Assembly (NCBI GenBank): GCA_903865935.1
Contig: CAIPLT010000040.1
Location: 1 to 44,977, forward strand
Direction: 5' to 3'
Origin: Caldifarciminota bacterium
GTDB lineage: Bacteria > Hydrothermota > Tepidihabitantia > Tepidihabitantales > CAIPLT01
Length of the DNA: 44,977 bases
Shown here: piece after piece, positions 16,301-23,338 of the stretch
Numbering within the stretch: position 1 is the first letter of the stretch
Layout of the letters: each line of letters opens with the position of its first letter
Program-made: the position numbers and the translations under genes
Notes under the pieces: model-generated
The model's database searches: none
What the model was told of the DNA's origin: nothing
Seen by the model: the letters and a program-made list of their open reading frames with translations, nothing else

Positions 16301-18766
16301 GAGCTTGCGATACTCAGGATGCACTATTTCAATAACTGGTTTGCCGATTATTTCTTCCGGATTTTTAGCTTTCAAAAGATGCACCCCGGCAGGATTGATA
16401 AAAATGACTTTTCCTTCAGAGTGCGTAGCAATAGCATATGGAGACATTTCGATAAGAGTACGGTATCTCAGTTCACCATCTCGAAGCGCTTGCTCAGCCT
16501 GTTTTCTATTAGTAATATCCATTGCCGTTGATAATACTCCGGTAACTTTTCCTTGCGAGTCTTTAAGGGTTCGACACCACCAAGCTAAAAGACGCTTTTT
16601 TCCATCTTTTCTTCTTTGCCAGCTTTCAAGGTAAATCAAATTCTCGCTTCCGTTAAATAGTGACCGGACTATTTCGTAAGTTTTTTGTTCTCCCTCAAAA
16701 TAAAAAGATGCTTCTTTTCCAATGACATCATTACCAAAGAAATCATACCCTGTTTGATTAGCCCAGGTGTAAACTTTATTGTTATCAACTTCCATGATAA
16801 TATCTGGAACAGCACTTAATAATGCTTGATTTCTCGAAGAAAGAGATTTCAATGCGTCTTCAGTTTTCTTACGTTCAGTGATGTCTTCAACCACACCATC
16901 AATCCAGTTGATCTTGTCTTTTTCGTCTCGATGGATGCGTGCCGTTACTGAGACCATAAATATTACGCCGTTTTTCTTTTTAAATTTCAGTTCTTCAGCA
17001 GCAATAAAACCACGTTTCTTTAATTTATTCAAATAGTCAGCGCGGTCAATTGGGTTCATATACAGGTCGGACGGTGAAAGATGCATTAGCTCTTTTTCAG
17101 AAGTATAACCCAGCATATGCACCAAAGCAGGATTGACTTCAATAAATCGACCAGTACCTATTGGTTCAGTTCGGAAAATACCGATATTGACATTTTTTAC
17201 CAGGCTGCGGTATTTTTCTTCGCTTTCCTTAAGTATTTCTTCTGATTGTTTACGCTCCGTGATGTCTCTTATCAGTTCAATAACCTTAACTTCTCCATCT
17301 ATATCTGTAAAAGGAGATGAAGTCACTTCGTAATTTCTACCATCAGCACCAACAAGTTCAACTCTTGTTGTTTGACCCGTCCTAATTGCTTCATGCATCA
17401 TACAGATATCGCAAGGTTCTTTTAATCCCATATAGGTAATATAACACTTTTCCCCTCGTTTATCGCCAAAACGCTCTTTTAAGAGTTTATTCTGAAACTC
17501 TATAATATAGTCTTTATTAACAATGTCTACTCCTTGTTTCATTGCTGAAAGCATTCCTTGAAACTTATCGTATTCGGAACGTAGTTTTTGCTCATCTCTT
17601 TTGCGTTCTGTAATGTCTTCGATGACCCCATCAAACCAATCAATCCTGCCTTTTATATTGCGATGAGCGCTTGCGGTTATAGATGCGATAATTAGTGTGC
17701 CATCTTTTTTCTTTAACCGTAGTTCCTCATTCTTTACAACTCCTTTTTTCTTAATTTTATCCAAAAAGGTTTTTCTGTCCTGAGGATTTTCGTATAAATC
17801 AGCTACTGAGTGTTGCAGTAGTTCCTCAGATGATTTGTAATCTAATATACGGATCATTGCAGGATTGGCTTCAAGAAAACGTCCTTGCGAATCAGCTGTA
17901 TTCCGGTAAACACCAACATTGACATTTTCGATAAGAGTACGATATTTTTCTTCGCGCACTGTTAATTGTTCTTCATATCGTTTTCGCTCAATTATCCGAC
18001 CGAGTCGTTCCGTAATTACATCAATTAATTTTTGCTTTTCAATAAAGAATGATCCGATGGCGAAGTTGGGACAGGGTTTTAAATAATAAACTTCCAAAAC
18101 GCCGGCAGTTTTTTTGTGTAGTCGGATTTTACCAGCAAGTTTCCAGATTGTTTTCCTGAAGTTTTTTGTTTTGTACTTCTGATTACCCATTACAAGTCGA
18201 ACGCAGGTTATGGAAGGATATTGCATTGCCGGCGGTATCAATTTTATAACGCTATTACATATTTCATCAATGCTCAGTTCCCCTTTTTGAATCAGCGAAG
18301 CAATTCCGTATAAGCAGGTTAATTCCTTGACTCGTTCATTTAGGATATATTCACGCTCTTGTAATGATTTTTCGGCTTGCTTGCGGTGTGAAATATCGAT
18401 AAGTAAAACAAGAAAAGTCCATTTTTCTAATGGCAATACCTGAACGCGTAGCCAGATATTTACAGATTCGATGTACTGTTCAATAATTTCATTTGTGGGG
18501 GACAGAGCAATTTTCTGCAAAAACTTGATAAGGGGTAATTTATGTTTTTCGATTGAAGCAAGGACCCGGCTAAATTTTTTGCCGATAATATCTTTTCTTT
18601 TTATACCGGTCAGTTCTTCAAATCGTGGATTGGCGGTGGTGAATTCAAAATCAATTGGCTTGCCTTTTTTATTCGTTACAGTCTTATAGCAAATACAACT
18701 GATACTCAAATTTTGAACAATATATTGATAGCTCAATTGTAGCTTGGTCTTTTCAGTACTTTTCAT
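13301..18766 (-). CDS. Giant soluble PAS/GAF sensor histidine kinase
   Basis: The protein has 1821 residues and no membrane segment or signal peptide, so it is a cytoplasmic sensor. In order: PAS1 (about 15-130), a GAF-like region (145-260), PAS2, PAS3, PAS4, PAS5, PAS6, a second GAF, PAS7-PAS10, then HisKA with His1592 (SHELRTPM) and an HATPase domain (NLLDNAFKF, DTGIGV, GGAGLGL). Most PAS units end in the linker D-I-T-E-R-K. PAS2, PAS4, PAS7 and PAS8 are close copies (EEKYRSLVENV to WIDGVIEDITE). PAS3 has a cysteine cluster (CYITYMGLKEPCDIC) typical of metal or redox-sensing PAS domains. The single-domain regulator follows at once. No Shine-Dalgarno sequence is visible before the ATG. The signal is unknown. 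Confidence 0.92.
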   Translation of the reverse strand: MKSTEKTKLQLSYQYIVQNLSISCICYKTVTNKKGKPIDFEFTTANPRFEELTGIKRKDIIGKKFSRVLASIEKHKLPLIKFLQKIALSPTNEIIEQYIESVNIWLRVQVLPLEKWTFLVLLIDISHRKQAEKSLQEREYILNERVKELTCLYGIASLIQKGELSIDEICNSVIKLIPPAMQYPSITCVRLVMGNQKYKTKNFRKTIWKLAGKIRLHKKTAGVLEVYYLKPCPNFAIGSFFIEKQKLIDVITERLGRIIERKRYEEQLTVREEKYRTLIENVNVGVYRNTADSQGRFLEANPAMIRILDYKSSEELLQHSVADLYENPQDRKTFLDKIKKKGVVKNEELRLKKKDGTLIIASITASAHRNIKGRIDWFDGVIEDITERKRDEQKLRSEYDKFQGMLSAMKQGVDIVNKDYIIEFQNKLLKERFGDKRGEKCYITYMGLKEPCDICMMHEAIRTGQTTRVELVGADGRNYEVTSSPFTDIDGEVKVIELIRDITERKQSEEILKESEEKYRSLVKNVNIGIFRTEPIGTGRFIEVNPALVHMLGYTSEKELMHLSPSDLYMNPIDRADYLNKLKKRGFIAAEELKFKKKNGVIFMVSVTARIHRDEKDKINWIDGVVEDITERKKTEDALKSLSSRNQALLSAVPDIIMEVDNNKVYTWANQTGYDFFGNDVIGKEASFYFEGEQKTYEIVRSLFNGSENLIYLESWQRRKDGKKRLLAWWCRTLKDSQGKVTGVLSTAMDITNRKQAEQALRDGELRYRTLIEMSPYAIATHSEGKVIFINPAGVHLLKAKNPEEIIGKPVIEIVHPEYRKLVKERVMRMLKTGKEEPATEEKFVCLDGSYVDVEVLAKPFIYHNKLAVMIVASDITERKRAEEEQRKKVEQTIFFQNNLLKLAKLDIVSLDTSIKKITETDAKTLNVERVSFWLFSIDYSELVCEDLYLKSKDFHTKGLKLQINNFPRYFQVLKKGRVIAANDACNDTCTSEFAESYLKPFGITSMMDVPIRLQGKVVGVICHEHIGIMRKWTIEEQNFATSIADMVSLTLESVERNRVEEILKVNEEKYRSLVENVTIGVYRNTPDTKGRFLEVNPAMVKMFGYKSPEEMMQVSVSDLYQNPQDRKNLLKKFNRDGFVTGEEIRLKKKDGSPIIVRLFSRVHKNNEGKVDWIDGVIEDVTERKRAEEILSESEEKYRSLVENVTVGIYRTSVGPSGKILEANSALAKLLGFKSAEKLKGTIVTDLFQNPEERKGFINKLMKDGFIKTDELRLRKKDGTPIIASDTAYAHKDKNGRIDWIDGVIEDITEHKKAEQARYESEEKYRNVVERANDGIVIITDRIIRFANRHVADILKIGLGKIIGKPFTNFIHPDELNQIADNYKKRMAGRYVPSVYETALKLKDGNKIPVELNAGTIMFQNKLADLVFIRDLTERKKAEQALRDSEERYRTIFETANDAICIFDTAGNAISGNQRLFELTGIAEKELGSHISTYPIFPQNSLEIIKENMAARFAGKKVGPYEVELHPIKGTPKTVEINATLLRYPDGEVWGDLAIIRDITERKQYENALRQAKETAENANKAKTSFLHNMSHELRTPMTAILGFTDLLLDREKNREQEEMLEIVKNSSSHLLKIINDLLDLSRIEAGKMMLEKTECNIFDAVQEIHKSFGPLARNKGIDFILNINKNLPEFIITDRTKIIQIISNLLDNAFKFTEQGKIELYIGLKTPAKPSENILEFHVQDTGIGVADEHKAQIFEKFVLGEHYISKKYGGAGLGLPIVKELVELMHGNISFKSKLAKGTKFIVQIPVEIVNDKKRKEQA
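14835..17960 (-). repeat. Four internal copies of a PAS module in the kinase gene
   Basis: Units of about 125 codons near 14835-15200, 15205-15560, 16870-17230 and 17600-17960 encode PAS8, PAS7, PAS4 and PAS2. They share EEKYRSLV at the start and D(G)VIEDITERK at the end, with recognisable similarity at DNA level. Confidence 0.65.
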
Positions 18767-18839
18767 AATTTTATTTTACGAGACCTGAATAATATAGATA
18801 CATTCATACAATGCCCTCTTCCCCTAATATCCAAAATTA

Positions 18840-18867
18840 ATTGTAAGCCTTATCTGTATGATGTCAA
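18840..18867 (-). promoter_or_regulatory. Promoter of the kinase-regulator operon
   Basis: On the minus strand TTGACA (18862-18867) and TACAAT (18840-18845) are 16 bases apart, leaving a leader of about 65 bases before the ATG at 18766. Confidence 0.65.
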
Positions 18868-19065
18868 GGGGTATGTTTATCAAGTCCTTTAAATCCGCTC
18901 TCTTGATTACGCGGATTGGTAGGATGTTTCACAAACATGGGTTCTAATTTGATAAATTGTAAATTGATTGATAATTGATCATTGAAAATTGATAATTCTG
19001 ACTAATGGCTCGGTTTGGCATTCTATGTTATCCGATAGGTGGTCTAAAATGCGGTGATTTAGATA

Positions 19066-19126
19066 AACCTCGGGGCAAGCCAGTGGGGGTAACCCACCAG
19101 TAAGCCCGGGGCATGCCCCAGGGCTT
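19066..19126. repeat. GC-rich palindromic element
   Basis: In an AT-rich spacer, 19102-19126 is a near-perfect palindrome (AAGCCC, GGGGCATGCCCC, then GGGCTT with one extra A). Just before it GTGGG and CCCAC (19083-19097) form a second stem, and GGGGCAAGCC precedes that. The base composition differs sharply from its surroundings. It may be a dispersed extragenic palindrome; another copy would be needed to show this. Confidence 0.6.
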
Positions 19127-19286
19127 GATTTTATGGGTGTCCTGGTCATTTGCCGAGTATTTTGACTACTCATCAAGCTACTATATGACCACGAAGGTTA
19201 ACATCTGTATTGGATACTATGTCGATTAGGTCTGTGGTCTTAAAAATTAATATCGGATAGGATAAAGGTTGACCAAATTAATATTT

Positions 19287-19292
19287 TATAAT
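19287..19292 (+). promoter_or_regulatory. -10 box of ispF
   Basis: A perfect TATAAT lies 11 bases before the ATG of ispF. A clear -35 is missing at 16-18 bases. Transcription would start about 5 bases before the ATG, and no Shine-Dalgarno sequence is present, so ispF may be almost leaderless. Confidence 0.45.
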
Positions 19293-19303
19293 ACAATTGG
19301 ACA

Positions 19304-19798
19304 ATGAAAAGTAGTTTACGGATTGGTTTTGGTTTTGATGCACATAGGTTGACAAAAAACCGCAAACTGATTTTGGGTGGGGTAGAAGTACCATATTCAA
19401 AAGGGTTATCAGGACATTCAGACGCAGATGTTTTGTCACATTCGATTGCGGATGCTTTATTAGGTGCAGCAGGTTTAAATGACATCGGTTATTATTTTCC
19501 AGATACTAATTCGAAACTGAAAGGAATATCCTCATTAAAGATTCTTTCTAAAATACTGCAAGTGATTTCAAAAAAAGGGCTCGATATTGTAAATATCGAT
19601 TCAGTCGTTGTTTGTCAGGAACCGAAACTAAATCCATATTTCCAAAGGATGAAAGAAAAACTCGCCAAGGTACTGAAAATAGATAAATCTTTAATAAGTC
19701 TGAAAGCTAAAACAACCGAAGGAATGGGGTTTATGGGACGAGGTGAAGGTATTGCATCTTACTCAATAGCATTACTGCAGAGAATTCCTAATAACTAA
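19304..19798 (+). CDS. ispF: 2-C-methyl-D-erythritol 2,4-cyclodiphosphate synthase
   Basis: IspF is the fifth enzyme of the MEP isoprenoid pathway. It cyclises CDP-methylerythritol 2-phosphate to the 2,4-cyclodiphosphate with release of CMP. The 164-residue length is normal. Family motifs are GFDAHRL with metal ligands Asp12 and His14, GHSDADVLSH with His46, and KTTEGMGFMGRGEGIA near the C-terminus. It acts as a cytosolic trimer. No other MEP gene is in the window. The stop codon overlaps the first arm of the inverted repeat 19797-19888. Confidence 0.96.
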   Translation: MKSSLRIGFGFDAHRLTKNRKLILGGVEVPYSKGLSGHSDADVLSHSIADALLGAAGLNDIGYYFPDTNSKLKGISSLKILSKILQVISKKGLDIVNIDSVVVCQEPKLNPYFQRMKEKLAKVLKIDKSLISLKAKTTEGMGFMGRGEGIASYSIALLQRIPNN

Positions 19799-19888
19799 TT
19801 CCTAATGACAAATGAAATATCCAATTTCAAATTTCTAAAACAATTATTTAGTAATTCATTAGAAATTTGTAATTAGGATTTAGGAATT
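19797..19888. repeat. Nested inverted repeat between ispF and the rhomboid gene
   Basis: The outer arms AATTCCTAA (19797-19805) and TTAGGAATT (19880-19888) and inner arms CAAATTTCTAA (19828-19838) and TTAGAAATTTG (19859-19869) are perfect complements. They predict a long hairpin filling the whole spacer, from the ispF stop codon to just before the next start. There is no T-run after it. Confidence 0.65.
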
Positions 19889-19895
19889 TTATTTT

Positions 19896-20555
19896 ATGCT
19901 TCCTTTACGCGATGATATTCCATCCCGAAAAAGACCGGTAGTAACTTATATACTTGTTGCAATAAATGTTATCGTTTTTTTGTATGAGATGTCGTTGGGC
20001 AAGGGGCTGCAAAGTTTTGTTATTTTGTATGGTGTAACACCAGAACATATTGTTTCGGGAAATAGTCTTTATACTTTGATAACTTCAATGTTTATTCATG
20101 GAGACTTCTGGCATATTCTAGGCAATATGCTTTTCCTGTGGATTTTTGGTGATAATGTTGAAGATGCTTTAGGAAAATTCTGGTTTGTAGTTATGTATTT
20201 TCTAGCGGGGATTGGTGGGAGTGTTGCACATATTTTAGTTTCACAAAATTCCGTTGTCCCAACCATCGGCGCTTCTGGCGCAATATCGGGTGTGCTTGGT
20301 GCTTATCTGATTCTTTACCCGAGAACAAGGGTTTTAGCGGTCGTGCCGATAATATTCTTTATCCGATTTATTATGCTACCAGTATATGCCTTTCTTGGCA
20401 TCTGGATTTTTCTGCAGTTTATTTTGGGGGTTGGCAGCACTGCAGGCGGTGCAGGTGTTGCGTATTTCGCTCATATTGGTGGTTTTATTATCGGTATTAT
20501 ATTCGGATTATTATTCAAAAGAAAACAGCAGGGCTTTAGTTACAAAGTCTATTAG
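19896..20555 (+). CDS. Rhomboid-family intramembrane serine protease
   Basis: The protein has 219 residues and about six transmembrane segments. The catalytic Ser lies in GASGAISG and the catalytic His in YFAHIGGFIIG of the last helix. The rhomboid signature HxxxN is seen as HILGNMLFLW before the catalytic Ser. Rhomboids cleave transmembrane segments of other proteins within the membrane. AGGA lies 10 bases before the ATG. The gene ends just before a shared terminator. The substrate is unknown; the nearby surface proteins are possible but unproven targets. Confidence 0.93.
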   Translation: MLPLRDDIPSRKRPVVTYILVAINVIVFLYEMSLGKGLQSFVILYGVTPEHIVSGNSLYTLITSMFIHGDFWHILGNMLFLWIFGDNVEDALGKFWFVVMYFLAGIGGSVAHILVSQNSVVPTIGASGAISGVLGAYLILYPRTRVLAVVPIIFFIRFIMLPVYAFLGIWIFLQFILGVGSTAGGAGVAYFAHIGGFIIGIIFGLLFKRKQQGFSYKVY

Positions 20556-20573
20556 ATATTTCGTTCAGATAAA

Positions 20574-20605
20574 AAAATCCCCTCCCATGCAAGAGAGGGG
20601 ATTTT
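20574..20605. terminator. Bidirectional terminator
   Basis: An 11-bp stem AAAATCCCCTC / GAGGGGATTTT with a 10-base loop lies between the convergent rhomboid gene (plus) and DUF4412 gene (minus). Its A/T ends give a T-run on both strands. Confidence 0.88.
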
Positions 20606-20621
20606 GATAGCAAAGTAATTT

Positions 20622-21407
20622 TTACTTTTGCTCAGTCATTTTTTCTTGTTTATAGCCTTTCGGCACTTCAAATGTAGCCGGGGTTAAATCCTGCTGTTTA
20701 ATTTCATTGATTTCGTATTTGTTGGTTGGTTTGTCTTTCTCGTAATTTATGGTTTGAATCGGGAAGCCAACATACATATTTTCAGCTTTCTCGTCCGTAC
20801 CAATTTTATAAAAGAAGCTCATATTTTTCATCATTGATTTGAAGAATTCGCCGAATTGATCAAGACCTTTAAGGTCTTCTTCGTTCAGTCCGAGTTTTTT
20901 CCATTCGGTTGTCCAGACTTCTGCGACTTTTTGTCCGTCACTTACGCCCTCATATTTATCGCATCCCCACTGATTGACTTTCTCGCCACTGGCAACTTTT
21001 TTATAAACGATTTCAGATTTTTTAGCCTCTTGAGACGGCATCATATTTTTCATCTTTTCCTGAAGTGCGGGCGGCATGTTTTTTAAGGCTTCCTGCATTT
21101 TAGCAGTAGCTTCTTCTGCAGTCTTCTGCAGCTTTTCTAAATCTTCTTTGGTCATTACGGTGTAGGATTTTTTGCTGTTGTTAATCATCAAAAAGGTCTG
21201 CTTGTCGCCAAGGAAAATTGTTGACATGTCAGTCTTGTCGCCTTTCATATCCATCCGAATATTGGTTTTTTCTAAATACATACTCTGATTCATCGGCTGT
21301 GCTTTTTCGTTTTTCAAATCCTGAAATTGCGAGGTCATAATGATTCCTGCCATTGAAACCGAGACGAGAACCAGTATGCCAAGTGTTATGGTTGTTATTT
21401 GTTTCAT
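20622..21407 (-). CDS. Exported DUF4412-family protein
   Basis: The protein has 261 residues and an N-terminal signal peptide (about 1-20). The pattern fits the DUF4412 family: a hydrophobic start, a beta strand YLEKTNIRMDM, then LMINNSKKSYTVMTKEDLEKL and a later KYEGVSDGQKVAEVWTT strand. A Met/Lys-rich helical segment (about 85-130, MPPALQEKMKNMMP) interrupts it. Family members are periplasmic or outer-membrane-associated with unknown role, similar to the LolA/LppX-type fold. GGAGG precedes the ATG. It is monocistronic between its own promoter and a terminator. Confidence 0.8.
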   Translation of the reverse strand: MKQITTITLGILVLVSVSMAGIIMTSQFQDLKNEKAQPMNQSMYLEKTNIRMDMKGDKTDMSTIFLGDKQTFLMINNSKKSYTVMTKEDLEKLQKTAEEATAKMQEALKNMPPALQEKMKNMMPSQEAKKSEIVYKKVASGEKVNQWGCDKYEGVSDGQKVAEVWTTEWKKLGLNEEDLKGLDQFGEFFKSMMKNMSFFYKIGTDEKAENMYVGFPIQTINYEKDKPTNKYEINEIKQQDLTPATFEVPKGYKQEKMTEQK

Positions 21408-21444
21408 TTGTCCTCCAGAATTATTATATTACATTTCATAACAT

Positions 21445-21472
21445 ATTTTAATCCTTTATAAATAAGTGTCAA
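21445..21472 (-). promoter_or_regulatory. Promoter of the DUF4412 gene
   Basis: On the minus strand TTGACA (21467-21472) and TAAAAT (21445-21450) are 16 bases apart, 38 bases before the start codon and partly within 10 bases of the preceding gene's stop. Confidence 0.65.
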
Positions 21473-21479
21473 TAGATGG

Positions 21480-23228
21480 TTATTTATATATGACAAGTTT
21501 ATGACTGATTGATAATTTATCGGTATTTTGTTTTAAGAAATATATACCGTTAACAAGGTTTGAAGGTAGACTCAATTTGTGTTTACCTGACTCGAGATGT
21601 CCATAAAAGATATTTTTTACCAATGCGCCAGTTTTATCATAAAGGTCAAGTTTTATATATCCTGCTTGGTTTAGTGTAAAGTATAAATTTGCTCCTGGAC
21701 GCACAGGATTAGGAGTTAAAATAGATTGCACAAAAGCCTGATGAATTTGAGATTCTTCAATTCCAGATTGAAATGGCTGATAAAGCCCAGTACGCGCCAT
21801 ATCATAATGGTAGGTAGGCCATTCCCAGCTCGCACGATTGAATGGAACGCCTGCTTTCCAGATAGATACCTGCATTGTTGAACCTTCAGCAGAAACTGCT
21901 ACTATATCCATTGAATCATCACCATCAACATCAGCAACCGTGGCACCGTTCATATAAGTATAACCATGAGTTCTTAAAGGCCAACCCGTGACAAATGAAC
22001 CGTCATGATGAACCGCATAAAGATATCCTAAGCTGTCAGCACTCGTCATTAGGTTACTGGTAAAAACGATTTCCATGTCGCCGTTTCCATCAATATCTGC
22101 AACCGTAATACTTCCTTCGGCGGCATCGCCACTTTGCTGGTTTACTGGAAATCCAGGTAAAACTCCAGCATATCGATCATACGCATATAAAGCATCAATT
22201 GGTATTCCTGAACCGCTTACGCCACAAATAATTTTAATATCACCATTTCGATAAAGATCAGCAACCGAAGGTGGACAGTATGTCCATCGCGACAAATTAT
22301 AAGGCCAGCCCGATAATAACGTTCCATTATATCGCCAAGCATAAACTCCACCACCGTTCTGATGCATTGCGGAAATAATTTCTAAGGTATCATCGTTATT
22401 AATATCGGCTAAAGCCGGTGATTGATATGAAAAAGAACGACCGTTGGGATTGATTTGAGGCCATCCGGAAAGTAAACTCCCGTCAGGTCGGAAAACATAT
22501 ATCGAACTGTATGAACAATAAACGATTTCTTTGATACCATCATGATTAATGTCAGCAACGGCTGGTGTAACCGCTGGCACATGGTTGAGTGAGCAACTTC
22601 TTATGACTGTTCCATCATATTTAAGTATAAATAGATGACCGATGGGATAATTTCGTTCCGCAGTGATAATTTCTAATGTATCATCTCCATTAATATCAGC
22701 GAGGCACGGACTACCAGCAAAATTACCATTATGAGGGCCAGTAAAAGGCCATCCTGGTTTATTGTTTCCATTCTCATCAAAAAGATACACTTTTCCGCCA
22801 GTGGTAAGACCACGAGTTACAACACAAATTTCATAATTTCCATCAAGGTCAACATCAGCAACTGCAGGTGCTTCCTGACCACCATTATTCAGAGTCTTGG
22901 GCCAACCCGGATATAAAGTGCCGTCGTATTTCCAGACATAGAGTTGACCTGTAGTAGTAGATCTGATTATTTCAAGTTTTCCATCGCCGTTAAAATCAGC
23001 CAGAGCTACTCCCCGAACCGGACTAAACTGCGGATTGTTTGATGTTCTCACAGGCCAACCTGGTAAATATTGTAAATCTCTTGTTCCCGCATTCGGTTCT
23101 TTGATATTTAGTTTTTCTATTTGATTTATTTGCCCGATTTTGCTACTGACATCAGTTGTCGTTATTCGTTCAATCTGCCCAAAGATAATATTTAAAATTA
23201 ATAAAAATAAAACGAATGATTGTTTCAT
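21480..23228 (-). CDS. Secreted FG-GAP/VCBS repeat protein with C-terminal sorting domain
   Basis: The start used is the ATG at 23228, because GGAGGC lies just before it and the following residues (MKQSFVLFLLILNIIFGQ) form a signal peptide; a longer frame would add 12 residues. The product has 582 residues. At least eight FG-GAP-type repeats carry the motif V/L-A-D-x-D/N-x-D/N-G/D, for example LADFNGDGKLEII, VADINHDGIKEIV and VADVDGDDSMDIV. Each is followed by a GWP-type turn. The C-terminus (LTPNPVRPG to HKLVIYK) is a T9SS/FlgD-like tail, diverged from that of the cluster at 350-8372. It is probably a surface or released propeller protein. Confidence 0.85.
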   Translation of the reverse strand: MKQSFVLFLLILNIIFGQIERITTTDVSSKIGQINQIEKLNIKEPNAGTRDLQYLPGWPVRTSNNPQFSPVRGVALADFNGDGKLEIIRSTTTGQLYVWKYDGTLYPGWPKTLNNGGQEAPAVADVDLDGNYEICVVTRGLTTGGKVYLFDENGNNKPGWPFTGPHNGNFAGSPCLADINGDDTLEIITAERNYPIGHLFILKYDGTVIRSCSLNHVPAVTPAVADINHDGIKEIVYCSYSSIYVFRPDGSLLSGWPQINPNGRSFSYQSPALADINNDDTLEIISAMHQNGGGVYAWRYNGTLLSGWPYNLSRWTYCPPSVADLYRNGDIKIICGVSGSGIPIDALYAYDRYAGVLPGFPVNQQSGDAAEGSITVADIDGNGDMEIVFTSNLMTSADSLGYLYAVHHDGSFVTGWPLRTHGYTYMNGATVADVDGDDSMDIVAVSAEGSTMQVSIWKAGVPFNRASWEWPTYHYDMARTGLYQPFQSGIEESQIHQAFVQSILTPNPVRPGANLYFTLNQAGYIKLDLYDKTGALVKNIFYGHLESGKHKLSLPSNLVNGIYFLKQNTDKLSISHKLVIYK

Positions 23229-23252
23229 TTTGCCTCCAAATAAATCAATATA

Positions 23253-23280
23253 TTTATATATCAAGATAAAATAAAGTCAA
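23253..23280 (-). promoter_or_regulatory. Promoter of the minus-strand FG-GAP gene
   Basis: On the minus strand TTGACT (23275-23280) and TATAAA (23253-23258) are 16 bases apart. It is back to back with the mutase promoter at 23303-23333. Confidence 0.6.
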
Positions 23281-23302
23281 GTGAAATTAATGGATGAATA
23301 AC

Positions 23303-23333
23303 TTGACATCGAGTATAAATTAAGTAGTATAAT
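23303..23333 (+). promoter_or_regulatory. Promoter of the methylmalonyl-CoA mutase operon
   Basis: TTGACA at 23303-23308 and a perfect TATAAT at 23328-23333 are 19 bases apart. The GTG start codon of the mutase begins 6 bases after the -10 box, exactly where transcription should start. Confidence 0.6.
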
Positions 23334-23338
23334 TTTTA

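Larger units (their letters stand above)
18767..19303. other. Spacer between kinase and ispF with a GC-rich palindromic element
   Basis: It holds the kinase promoter near 18840, an AT-rich direct repeat of AATTGATAATT-like units near 18960-19000, a GC-rich hairpin element at 19066-19126, and the ispF -10 box at 19287. No gene is seen; frames crossing the GC-rich element look like chance. Confidence 0.55.

Noticed and set aside
18979-19176. A 65-codon minus-strand frame across the GC-rich element.
   Set aside because: It has no ribosome binding site, a low-complexity peptide, and exists only because the palindrome lacks stops.
23229-23264. Longer N-terminus (12 extra residues) for the minus-strand FG-GAP protein.
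   Set aside because: The GGAGGC ribosome binding site lies within that stretch, and the signal peptide starts at the inner ATG.
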